Positions 27,901-39,900 of a DNA stretch of 64,000 nt are shown here, one piece after another (position 1 is the stretch's first letter; the number at the start of each line of letters is the position of its first letter). The stretch comes from Sitta carolinensis (Eukaryota > Chordata > Aves > Passeriformes > Sittidae): contig CM063283.1 of assembly GCA_032173965.1 (NCBI GenBank), positions 34,883,743 through 34,947,742 of the forward strand, written 5' to 3'. The position numbers were made by a program, and so were the translations under genes. The notes beneath the pieces were generated by a model. It was not told the DNA's origin and did not search any database. It saw only the letters and a list, made by a program, of their open reading frames with translations.

Positions 27901-30900
27901 TCATCAATAAGAGTTCAGAATATTCTGAGTCAGCAGGGACCCACAAGGATCATTGTGTCCACCACAACCTTGGTGTTACTAGCACTGCGCTCTGACCAGC
28001 TGAACTAATCTCAGTTCACTTATGATAAAGTCTCCTCTTTTGCTCTTCGATCATCTCCCAGATTAAGTCCCTAAGCTGTGGTCTCAGCTGTGTTTTGTAG
28101 TCACTTGTTTTGGGTGTTAGCAAAAGAGTGATGTGCGCTTTCTCTGTAGTCAATGGAAATAGAGAAGTTAACAGAGCCTGGAGAGATATTTGACTAACCA
28201 GCCACTGCTTAAATGTATTAGGTGTGCTTAGTAGCTCAGTAAACTTGATATCCACTGATTGCAGTGAGAGCATAGATAATTAAATATAGATGTCTTTAAC
28301 GTGAAGCTCAATCTCACCCTTAGTATCTCACTCTTCGAGTCTCATCTGTTGATTTAAGTAAATAAAAAAACATTGTCCTGCCATAAAAGGAAATGTGATT
28401 TAGGTCTTTGGACATGTACATATGCCATATATTGCACACAATGGGGTTTCTGTAGTAGGAATCTTTGAGACTTTGTGTATGTCTGGTAATGCTCAGTATC
28501 CTTATGTAAAAGGCATACAGAGCAGAGCATCCATGACCTGTCTTCAGTTCTCTCATTTCTCTTGTAGCAGTCAGGTGAAAATTAATGAGCATCTATCCTC
28601 CTAATCTCTTTGGAGACTTCAAAACCCTTTTATTTATCAAGTTCCTGAAAAAATTTTCATCATCTTAAAGCATTCATTGGATTCACTGAGCCAAAGGGGG
28701 AGAGGGAAGAAAGAAATTATACTGGAAATATTGCCTTGTATTGGCTGCTGTGTCTGATAGTAGACTCTGAACCGTTACCCTCTTCAGTTTCCATTCATTA
28801 GACTGGTGAATACAGTCTGGGTTTCTGCCTATGATAGTCATATCACAGACAAGTACTTGGATTTTCCTTCCTGGAAGTTCTTGGGTATTTGTTCCAGGGA
28901 ACAATGGCTTAAACTAGCGATTCAAGTTTCTTTTAGAATAAGGCCAGTTTCTGTTTAAAGACTGAAGAGGTACACGCAGCAGTAACATTTTTACTGGTCA
29001 CTTAATGTCACCTATTTCCACCTTTGATGAAGTTACTTGGCTTTTCGGAAGGCTTTGGAGCTATCTGCTGTGTTTTTCAGAATTTCATGTGGTAAACTCT
29101 ACATCTGTTGCTTATTTAGATAGAAACTGGATGAAGATCAGTAATAGTTCCAAGTGAGGTCCTTGTGCTGAAGGATAGTGCTTGACCAGAAGCTGAGGAT
29201 GTGCAAGTGACTTGGCACAGACCTTTGTATCATTCTACCTCCGACCCTAGAAAGTGTCTGAAAAAAGCCTTGAAGAAATTTGGATTATGTCCTATGCATG
29301 AGAACTGGCTATGGTACTATATTGCTATTTAGCACCATCATTCAAATTATAATTTCTTCATTGATGTACTTCTTTTTCCAGCTTTAAGTAGAGATCTCTC
29401 CTCTGTCCTCACAGTAAGGGATTCAGAGAAGGAAACAGGGAATCCTTATGCAGAGTTCCACCTCAGTTGGGACGCAGTGGTGCTCAGATGGCCAGCTTCT
29501 GCCAGGTCAGTGGTATGTCAGTCATGCAGTGTGTCACATTGCCTGTATTGACCTCAGGAGGAGCATCATCTTCTGAATCCAGGAACTGATACTCTACTGT
29601 ATTTCTGGGAGAGAGAGAGAGAAGAGAAAGGGAAAAAAAAAAAAAAAAAAAAAAAAGTAGTGTTTAGGCATCTTTTCAGAGACTTCGGTCTTGCAGTGTA
29701 AAGATATAGTAGTGAGACTTTGTTTTTTAAAGTCTTGAAAACATTCAAGTATTTTGAATTCTGAGACACCCGTTCAGACATGTCTTTCTCCTTAATGAAG
29801 GGGATTCTGGAGTCCTCTATTAGAATATTGTAAACATCACAATTTCTTCCTCTCCTTCAGTAGGAATGAGGTAGATTACATGCCCTATCAGTATGCCATC
29901 ACCATTAAATTAGCCTGCCTAGCCTTTTTGTTGTAACATCCACAGTGGCAGATGTTGATGAGCTATTCACTACATGAAAGATCTGTCAGTCCATGCTTAT
30001 ATTCTCTGCAAGTTAGATGCTGGTGAATAGAAACTCAGTGGAAGCAAGAAATGCTTTGCAGTATCTAGCCGTGGTGAAAAATAGCATGTATTGTGCTCAG
30101 GTAAGCGAAGGCCTGTTTGTTGCTAATGCTTCTCTCAAGAAGCTGGAAGTTAAAATTTCAGGATCTTTCTGTTACTGTTTAAAATTTGTCTGCATTTTTT
30201 TTTGTATGAACTCTTGACTTCAGCACTCCAGTAGGAAGTACATGATCTGACAGTCAAGCTCCAGAAATGGAATTACTGAAGTGACACGGTCTTGATAGCA
30301 TTTTACTTCAGAGGTTCAACAGTAACATAAACCAAAACTGATCAGACCTTCCATAGAATGGCAGCTGTGTTCCACTTGAAAATAAAGAATAGAGACTATA
30401 GTCTATTTAGTAAGTCCAGAAGGAAAAAAGTGTTCCATCATGTCTGTTTGTTAGGACCATGTTTCTAGGTGTATTTTCTGATCATTTTACTCCAGTGGTG
30501 GAGTGTAGGTCATATTTACATCTTTTCACCAAATTTCCTCTAAAATGGAGTCACTTCTAAAATCTAAAATTCTCCATTTTCTCTGTAATGAAGTTGTCCA
30601 ACTTTGCTACTGGTTTTCCTCCCAGTGAAATGTGTTTACAGCACCACTGTCAGCTGCCCCAAGTGACATGTTTTGGGACCTGGCAGGCAGCTGTTGGCTG
30701 CACAAGTACCATGGACAGCGATTGTTTGAACAGGTCATGCATGATGAATTTTCAAAGACTACAACTGCTCTCAGAAATTCTTACCTTTTGGGATGGAAGA
30801 GGGTTTCCATGTGGACAGCCAGAATGCCTTTGGACCTTCTTCAGGATCCTGAGTTAGCTGATGTGTGTATATCTGCTCAGTTATTCAGCAGTTGTTATTT

Positions 30901-33900
30901 TTCCCCGGGGGATCTCAGGTTACTTTCTCTATAACTGAGGTTGGTCTTTTGTGATTGACCAAACATTCTGTGACTTTAACACCAGCGTGTCTTTCCACTC
31001 CATCCCCGAAGAGTAGTCCTTATTTTTTTTTATTCAGGTGGAGAAACTTTGGTTGTTAAAACTTTGCTCAGAGTCTCTCAGACTCTTCAATGTCTATTCT
31101 GACTTTTATTGTGTTGAGTTTCAGGGGGGATGGGAAAGTACTCAGTAGTATCCATAGGTTTTAAATTCTGTGCACTAGTCACACTGGCTTACTATATTTT
31201 TTGGAATCTCTCTTTTGTGAAGTGAAAACCAGTTTTCTGCACTTCACGTGTATTTTATGATGTAGTTAAGTGCCTTAAATTCATTTTTTTGTTCATTTCT
31301 AAATGAACTGTAGTTGGCCATTCCAAAAGCTAGGTGACCTTAATGAAAAAGCTATTTAAGAGGGTAATGTATTTTGTCTTTCTGCATTAGGGGCTTATTT
31401 GATTTTGTTCTGCTGTTGCCAAGAGACTATCAAACACAGTATTCATATAACGTTGCTAATAGATTCAATTGGAAAAACAGAAGGGAATAATAGCTTAGTT
31501 TTTAAGCATTAAAAAGACGAAATATTCACTTTTTTATATAAACATGATTGATAATTACATGCCTGCAGCTATCATAATTTTGAGGGAGAAGAAAAACCTT
31601 ATGATAAAAATACTTCCTTTTAACAGGAGTGCTTTTGGATTAGTTAGTAGTTACATTTTATTTGTTTTGATGTATTTTTGAGTTTCCTTAAAGTTAATGA
31701 GAGAGAAATGTAGAGTTGTATTTTTAAAATTTCATCATTGGTGCTGCTAAACTTTGTTCTGTGTCTGTGTATAATCATAGTGATGTTTGTGTGCTTATAG
31801 CCCGAGAAAAGCACCGAGATTTGAGTGTCATGTTGTACATCCTCTAATTAATTTTATTCTGCCCTTCAGTCCCTCTATCTCTACTAGTCACCCAGTGAAA
31901 GCTATGCTTACCACCAAAGAATACTTTTTCTGTATGTGTGTTCATCCTTCTTCAGGTCTTCAAACTATCTTCATGCTACATTCCTCTGTTCCACATTTTC
32001 TTATGTTCACATTTTCCCATCTCTGCTTTTTCTGCTGAGCATGATGCTTCACCTTCCTCATACTTTCTTGACTTCTATTTTACCTGCAGTTCAGTCCAAA
32101 TCAAAACTTTGAGATGAACCAATTTTTAGCACATCAGCTGCTAAACAATCACTAGGTAGCTATGGGCTGGTCTTTCTTTATTCCAGTATAAAACAACCTG
32201 TTCTTATTTTAGATTACCCTACTTTTGAAAGGCTGTGTTTGAAAGTACATTCACATAAGTGCTGCTATCCTCTGTATAACTCTGAGCCCAGTTTCCAAGC
32301 ATAAAACTATGTGGGAATAATTTGTTCTTCAAATTCAGTCTTTCTAATTCTGCAAGAAATATTAAGTCTCGGTAGACATTCATTATGGGATTCAAAGTCT
32401 TGTAGGTTTCTGCTCTCTTGGTTGGGATTGAAATAAAAATTTTAGTGTCTCATACTTTTTATCTTTTGTGTTCTTTCTATTCCCAGTCATCAGTTCAAAT
32501 TTTCATTCTTTGCATCTTGAACACCCTGTCATTTTTTTCCCCTTCATTTTTACTGAAATGGAAAGTTTATTTTCTTATGTCTGTCCATGTTTGGGAGATA
32601 AATGATTAGGCTTTTTCATATATCTCTGGAAAATAGTTTGGAGAGGTCTACTCTGTATTGACTCTGAGTTTGATGGGAGAGGAGCTGATGGAGCGGAGTA
32701 GACCTTTATTTCTTTTATAATTCCCTAGACAGTGATCTTGAGAGTGCTGTAGCAATATTCCTTCTGGTAACTGTACTAGAGTATCAGCCATACAAGGCTG
32801 TGATTGCTTCCAGGGGTTTTTTTAAGTGCTTAAGTAGAGTTCTCAGAACATATTTTACTTCTACATTTCATTGCAATATATTTTGTGTTCATACAAAAAT
32901 GCACACATGTATGTGTTATTGTACATATACAACTGTAATTCTAGAATTATATATTAAATTAATAATTCTTATTCTATGCTAATTTCTGAGTTTAACTGAA
33001 GATGGGGTCCTTGACCTGTTTCCCTGTAACAGAAGGGTGTAAACTTAACTACCTGATGCAGTCTTTCAAACCCCTGTTAGTTTAATCTGTGAGATCTTTC
33101 TTGGCTCTAATTTTCTACACTATGTGAATGCAGAGTATATTTTCCACAGCAATTGAAATACTGTTTTAATACCAATATGTGTTATAAATGCTGCGTGACC
33201 GTATATTGATATAGAATTAATTTATTTTTATATAGGGGATGTCCCACTTTGGTGCAAGCATTACCAGGTCCTAGTACACAAGTTACTGCTGGGAGCAACC
33301 ACACAGCTATTCTCTTAATGGATGGCCAGGTTTTCACGTTTGGAAGTTTCTCAGTAAGGAAATATTGTTTACTTATAGGAATAAGCTAATAATTAATGTG
33401 TTGTTTAGAGACCTTTCAAGACTGCTTATACTGGCTCTAACAGAACTGTGCATGAATTCTGCATGTATTCAGTGCCTTTATGTTTTAAAGTGTAGCCTTT
33501 AATATTGTTCTGGTTAGAAAAGCATAATGCCAGGAGTTCTTGGGGGTTTCTCTATTTTAATGAAGATGTTGATTTAAAACAGTGTTATTTTATAAGGTGC
33601 ACTGGTTTTCTCAAACTCTTACTGTTTCAAGCTTGGCTCTAAGTAAATGCTGCCTGTTCTATTACCTGTCTCCACTAGATAGAAAAAAGTGTTGTGGTTT
33701 CTTTCAGGAAACCATAGAAATATCAGTGAGGTGCAGAAGTTCTGCTTGCACTTGAGGGGGAGGGGTTATTGCTCAGTATAACACAGCACAACTGCAGTAG
33801 TTTTCTTTCATATCTGTATGGTGTATATTTTCCCATATCCATGTGGAATACATTCTTACGTTCACTAAACAAGCACATAAACATTGTTTACTTTCCTCTG

Positions 33901-36900
33901 TGCTTCCCTGTTTCCAAAGATGCCCCTCATAGTGATTGCTGCAGTCATCTGTTGTTTGCACGTTCCTTCCAATGCTTTTATTGGGGTCTTTTTTTGCGAA
34001 TGCTAGGATATAGGTATTGAGGGTTTTTTGCATGCTTTAAAAACTATGTACTGCCAAACAGAAGAGAAATGTTAACCTTTGAAATTGTTTTACAAAAAAA
34101 AAAAAAAATTAAAAAGTGAAGACTTAAAATTTTGCAAGTAGAAAGTCATATCCTGAATTAAAAGTAAGTAGTATTTTGTTGTTTTCCTAACTTTAAGCAA
34201 GAGCTTTGGTGTCTGTGTTCCTGTGAAAACTGACATGGACATGCAAAGTCTTAGGCATTGTTGTCTTGCAGTGAAACTTGGCCCCTGAAAACCAAGTTCA
34301 CTCTCAGAAATGGTGTATAATAGCTTGTCAGTTGACTGAGGGATTTTTCCCCTTTTTCTAAAATTAAAAATAAGTTTAGGCCATATTTAGAACACTTGAT
34401 TTTTGTGTCTGGTTTTGATATTGTAGTTCTGGAAAGTTTTCGGAACCCTTCAAAAGGTCCAAACAAAATGAAAACAAAGCATATTACTTGAAAATGTCTT
34501 CCTTAGGTTTACGTAACTTATATTGTTATGAAGAAAGAAAGGTAAGTAATTTGTTGAACAGAAGACTTTTGCTGTATATACATTTTTCTTTTCTCTAATC
34601 ATTTTAACTTCACTGGCATGCAATGCATTTTCTGTGCCTGAGGGTGATAGATAGAGCATGAGCAGGTTTCTGGCAGCAGTTCTTTCTAGATACTTAAGTG
34701 CCATATAAGAACGTTGTTCCTTCTCAGTAACTAGTTGTACATAGAGGTAAGGCCCTAGATCTCCAGATAAGTGTTAATGAGCATGTGCAGAAGTGCTTGC
34801 TGAGGCACTTTATGCTTTTCTAACCATAAGTTTAATGTAATAATCAATTTCCAGGTGCTTTCAAGAGGTAATTGCTCTATAAAACTTAGTCCACAGAAGT
34901 TCAAAATTGAATGGAACTTGGACTGTCTGAATCTATTTTTTTTTTTATGAATCTATTACTTGTTTAGCCCTGACATTAATCAGATATTGAACATTGTAGG
35001 AAAATAATACTTTTATATTTAATTTTGAAGATGGAGAGGAGGGTTATCCATCATAGTGAGTTTGAGTTTTATTTAACAAACTTTTCTCAAAAACCTGACT
35101 GAAAAGGGAGGGAGTACATGTGTTAGTAACTTGTTCCTTATAGTTAGATGTGTAATGCTTCACTTTGAACAGCCTTTGCATTTTGAAGGTAATTTGGTGT
35201 TAAATTCTCTTCCAGTTTCCCAGTTTTGTGTGATAGAACTACTGAAGTATTTTATCCATCTTCAAGACTAACTGTTACTGTCACTTACTGATTCTTGTAT
35301 TCTTTCTACAGAAAGGTCAGCTTGGCAGACCAATTCTGGATATGCCCTACTGGAATGCAAAACCAGCACCTATGCCTAACATAGGCTCCAAATATGGGCG
35401 CAAAGCTACATGGATTGGAGCGAGTGGAGACCAGACTTTTCTCCGGATCGACGAAGCTCTCATTAATTCTCATGTGCTTGCTACATCAGAGATATTTGCA
35501 AGCAGGCATATAATAGGCAAGAACTCTTCTGTATTATTTTAAATACTCATAGAAGTACTGAAGAAGAAAATTAATTCAGTTGTATAAACAATAGAGGACC
35601 AACAAATAAAAAAAATGTATGGAAGGAATAGAAATATTTTGGCCTTACTGCATGTTGATCATTTCTTTAGAAAGATGGTTTTGGTGAAAATATAATAATG
35701 TATAAGTCTAACCTTGCTTTTAAATCTTAATACCATATGCTTTTTGTTGCAGCAGTATATCTGTTCTTCCCTACTGTATTACATGGCACTAATAAGTGAA
35801 GTCTTCATGTTTGTTTTCTCTTCTTGCTTTCTGATCTAGGGTTGGTACCAGCTTCAATATCAGAACCTCCTCCTTTTAAATGTCTTCTGATAAACAAAGT
35901 AGATGGCAGTTGCAAAACATTCAACGATTCTGAGCAGGAAGACCTTCAAGGTTCTGGTGTGTGTGTCTGGATCCTGTCTATGATGTTATTTGGAGGCAAG
36001 TGTGGATTATAGCTATTAAGTAATTTAGAAATCCTTTAAAAATACTTTGCAAGGCTGGAGATTTGATTGTACTTATTTTCCCTGTAAACGAAAAATAATT
36101 TCTAGTCTTCCATAAATATTTTTCACATATTTTGGATGCTTTGTTCAAGTAAGCCCAAAACAAACATTTTTCTCTTGCCTGCATTTTTTAAAATTTGTTT
36201 TCTTTTTTGCATCATTCTTATTCTAGTCTCATAATATTTTGGGGATTCAAATCTGTTCTGTTTATTTACTCTCTGTATTCCCTTTCCTCTGTCTACTTAA
36301 TACTTGAGTAACTGAATACTGAATAACTTCCTTGTCATATTCAGCTGCCATGTGTGTCTTAAAGTGTTGTTCTTCTGCTAAGCATTAGTGTTTAAGACCA
36401 CTAGAGAACGGGTGGAGCAATGGTTTTCTTCTCACTTCTGACATTTTGTGAGGTCAAAATAAAGGTGTTTATTTAGATGGCATAAATATTCAGATCAATT
36501 TTATTTATTTCAGTCTTTGGAATGTAGTCTTTGAGTGAGTGTAGATAATAAGCCTTTGTTCCAACACAGAATCATTACATCTGATTCTTATATAACATTT
36601 TAAAAGCTGTGTTATCTAGGATTTGGAGAGAAATCTGAGTTTCCGTCTGTGTTCAAGAGCTTGATGATGTTTGAATTGTTTGAAGACAAAACAAGTTAGA
36701 GTGATGCACGGAACCAGCTAGCCAGCATTCACCTGGAAAATAGGATATCTTACATGATCATGTCTTTAAAAGCTACTTGCATCCCGCTTTGGAAGTCTTC
36801 ATCCAGAACTGAGATTTAAGAACTTAACAAGCAATTAACATTGAGGCATGTGTTTGCCAGTCAACGTTTCATATGACATAGGAAGTACCTTGGATGGCTG

Positions 36901-39900
36901 TAGTTCTGTATTTTGCACATCTGCAGGATTGTTTGAATCTCAGTGGTTCGGTTCTTACTTAAATTATGCTGAGATTAGAAATAAGAGGAGCACCCACATC
37001 CCTTAGAGTTCTACATTTTTAGCATGTTTAGATTTACTGAAACACTCAGTTTCTGAAATAAACCAGTTATCCATGGCCATGGGAATGCAGCAAGTTTCAG
37101 GGGAGGCAAGGTAATGATATTCAACTTGAATAAAATGATTATTCAGCTTGAGGAAGTACAAAGTCACAGGTTAGATATTATGGGTAAACATGAATTGAGG
37201 TATTTTAGTGTCTTGCAGTATTTTGGGGACTTAACTGAAGAGTGGATTTTTTGAGACTGTGCAGATTTGTTTCTCTGTAATATACTATTCTTGTTCAATA
37301 GAAAATACTAAAACAGTCTGTAGAAGAGACATCTTAATAAATCTGCCTGTTAGTAGTTAAATACTTGGTATATTGTTATTTCTGGACATTTTAATTCATA
37401 CCTATTTAAATGGTGGATCCAGTTTCTTGTACAGAGACAGCATTCTGATGATGTGCAGCTTAAAACATTTCTTCAAAGTTCTGCAACTTAATCTCTTAGT
37501 GAAATTCAAATGGTTGTGGAATCTCACGTGTGTATAGATTTGTAACTTGTTAAAATCCTGTTAAAATATATGAATACATATGGTGCCCCTTAATATTTGT
37601 AGTTAAAACTATTCCTTTCTCCATTCGAATTTTTAGAAGTGTACCAAGTAAAAATTCCTTTTATGCTTCTTCAGAACACTCCCATAGACTGTCTTCTTAC
37701 TGTTTCTTCCTTTTATGTAGTGGTTTCAAAGATTTCATTTTCTTTTTCTTTGTGTTAATCTATATTATAGAAAATATTTGTATCCCTTGTTTATGCTGCC
37801 CTTTTTATAATCACTTAAAAACTCATGAGGCGATGTTACGCATTTAAAAAAGCCCAAACAAAATCTGTTGGATTCCTCAAGGTTTTTTTCTCTTATTTGA
37901 AAGTAAGCCTTTTACTTTTCACTTGTCATCTTTAAAATTTTTTGGGCACATCTGCCATTCTCTTTAGTACTTTGCTAGTTACTTCATACTTCCGAATAGA
38001 TAATACTGTTCTAACATTTGTTAGCTTTGAGAAATGTCTTAACATTTGCTGAAATTTCTAAACCCATAATATGACTGTTCTGACTTAAAGTATAATAATG
38101 CTTTTGTATCTTTCCATTTGCTGGAGTGTTAAGCTCATAAAGTTTTCCTGTATTTGTGATAGTAATGCTCAATTTCAAGAATTTATTCCAGTGGATCTGC
38201 CTTTTACAGTAAATATCTTTAAAATTTAATTATTGATTAGGTTTTGTGTTTTTTCAGTAGATGAAATGTTCTGTTCATTTTTTTTTTCTTGCTCTAGGTT
38301 TCGCCCGAATGCCAGGGAGCTGTGGAGTTACAACGCAGTAGTTGCTGATTCCAGGCTTCCCTCAGCTCCAGACATGCAATCCCGGTGTAGTATCTTGAGT
38401 CCAGAACTTGCTCTGCCAACAGGTTCCAAAGCTCTAACCACCAGATCTCATGCAGCTTTGCATATTCTAGGTATACATTTATAGTTCATGAGTCAGAATC
38501 TTAGATAAAATAATGTAATGTAATGTATAAACAAATGGTAATCTAGAACTTCCTGATATTTTTCAGTTAAAATTTTACTTTGTTGTTTTTCACCATTGCT
38601 CTTAATTTTTATAATTTGGCTGATGTAGTTATCTTCCGCCATCTTAATGATGTTAGAGGATTTTAGAGTTCTGGTGAATCTTGTAGTTAGATGCCTACAT
38701 ATAAAGTAAGAGACCTTCCTAGATGATCTTTTTGCAAAGTCCACAGAATAGAGTCAGCACTCTTAACCTGGAATCTCAAGAAGAACTCTAACCTGAAAAA
38801 AAGGGATCTTCAATATGTTATTTATATTTTAAAGTAAATGCAGTACATAAATTCTTGACAGTTTTGTATAATGAGTCACTAAGAGAAATATTATTTCCTT
38901 TTATAGTTCTTTTGTAGTCTAAAAATGCAGGACTTAAGTACACTGTGTTCATGGCCATATGCAACATACCCAGTACTTCAAAGCACAGCTTTGGAAGTTA
39001 CTTTAACTCACTTATCCACTGATTATGATAAATCATCTGTTCCGTGATCTGCTCACTTCATTGTTTGCTAGAGATGTGATAACTTTCCAATTGAACAGTT
39101 CTTTTTTTGTGTCCAAGTAAGGCAGGTTGTATGTATGAAACAAAACACCTTGTGTGAAGACTTTCAAATCTGCTCTTAGTTCAGTTCCCTCTTTAAGTCT
39201 TTTTGGGAAATATTCTAAGTGTAAGAAGGGAAAAACATGTTACTGGCAATTTATTTGCCATTGGAAAAGTTGCCAAGTAGGTTTAATCACATTTGTTTGT
39301 TATTCTGGATAATAAATGAAGTTTTTGTTCAGTAGCAAGCCTTGAGGTTCTGCAGCAATGATTCTTTACCTAATCAAAAGTATAAAGCTACTCTGTAGCT
39401 GTCTCGGTTGGAAAGACACGTGTCTGCTAAGGAAGGCAGGAGCCTCCCTTTGAATGGAAAATGTAACCCCCCCTTCCTCTGAATTACTATAATTTTGAAA
39501 TTAAGGTGCTCTCGGGCGAAGACAGGAGGATAGGAATAACAGTTCTTTGCTGGTTTGTACAGCTAGGGCAGTAATAACAGAACGAGGCCCCGGTCGCAGC
39601 CTGGCCGGCCGCAGGCGCGTCCCCCTCGGTGCGGTTCCGGGCACGGCCGGCAGGGGCGCGGCGGGCCGGGCGCTGTGGCGCGGCGATTGGCCCAGAGGGA
39701 GGGCACGGCACAGAGGAGAGGCGCCGAGCGTGGCGCCCGGCAGGGCTCTCGGGAGCGGCACCATGGCAGGCCGCGGGCTCAGCGCCGCAGTGCAGCGGAA
39801 ACCCGGAGCAGTCGCGGGGGAGGGACAGCGGCGGGCCGGCTCCCAGCAGGACAGGGAGAGGCGGGCTCAGGATCCTGGGCACCCAAGCAGAGGGGGATAG

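Larger units (their letters stand above)
27508..33235. other. Intron 12 (5.7 kb)
   Basis: It contains the tRNA-Ile/CR1 SINE (27914-28016) and a GA-rich tract running into 24 A (29610-29656). The rest is AT-rich. Several short open frames (for example 30588-30934) match nothing I recognise. Confidence 0.7.

Noticed and set aside
27961..28016. Possible tRNA-Ile gene on the minus strand
   Set aside because: Only the 5' half of the tRNA is present, with no B box or acceptor stem 3' side. It continues into a CR1 tail, so it is a SINE head.
30588..30934. Overlapping 89- and 100-codon frames in intron 12
   Set aside because: No similarity recognised, no conserved motif. Chance frames in non-coding sequence.
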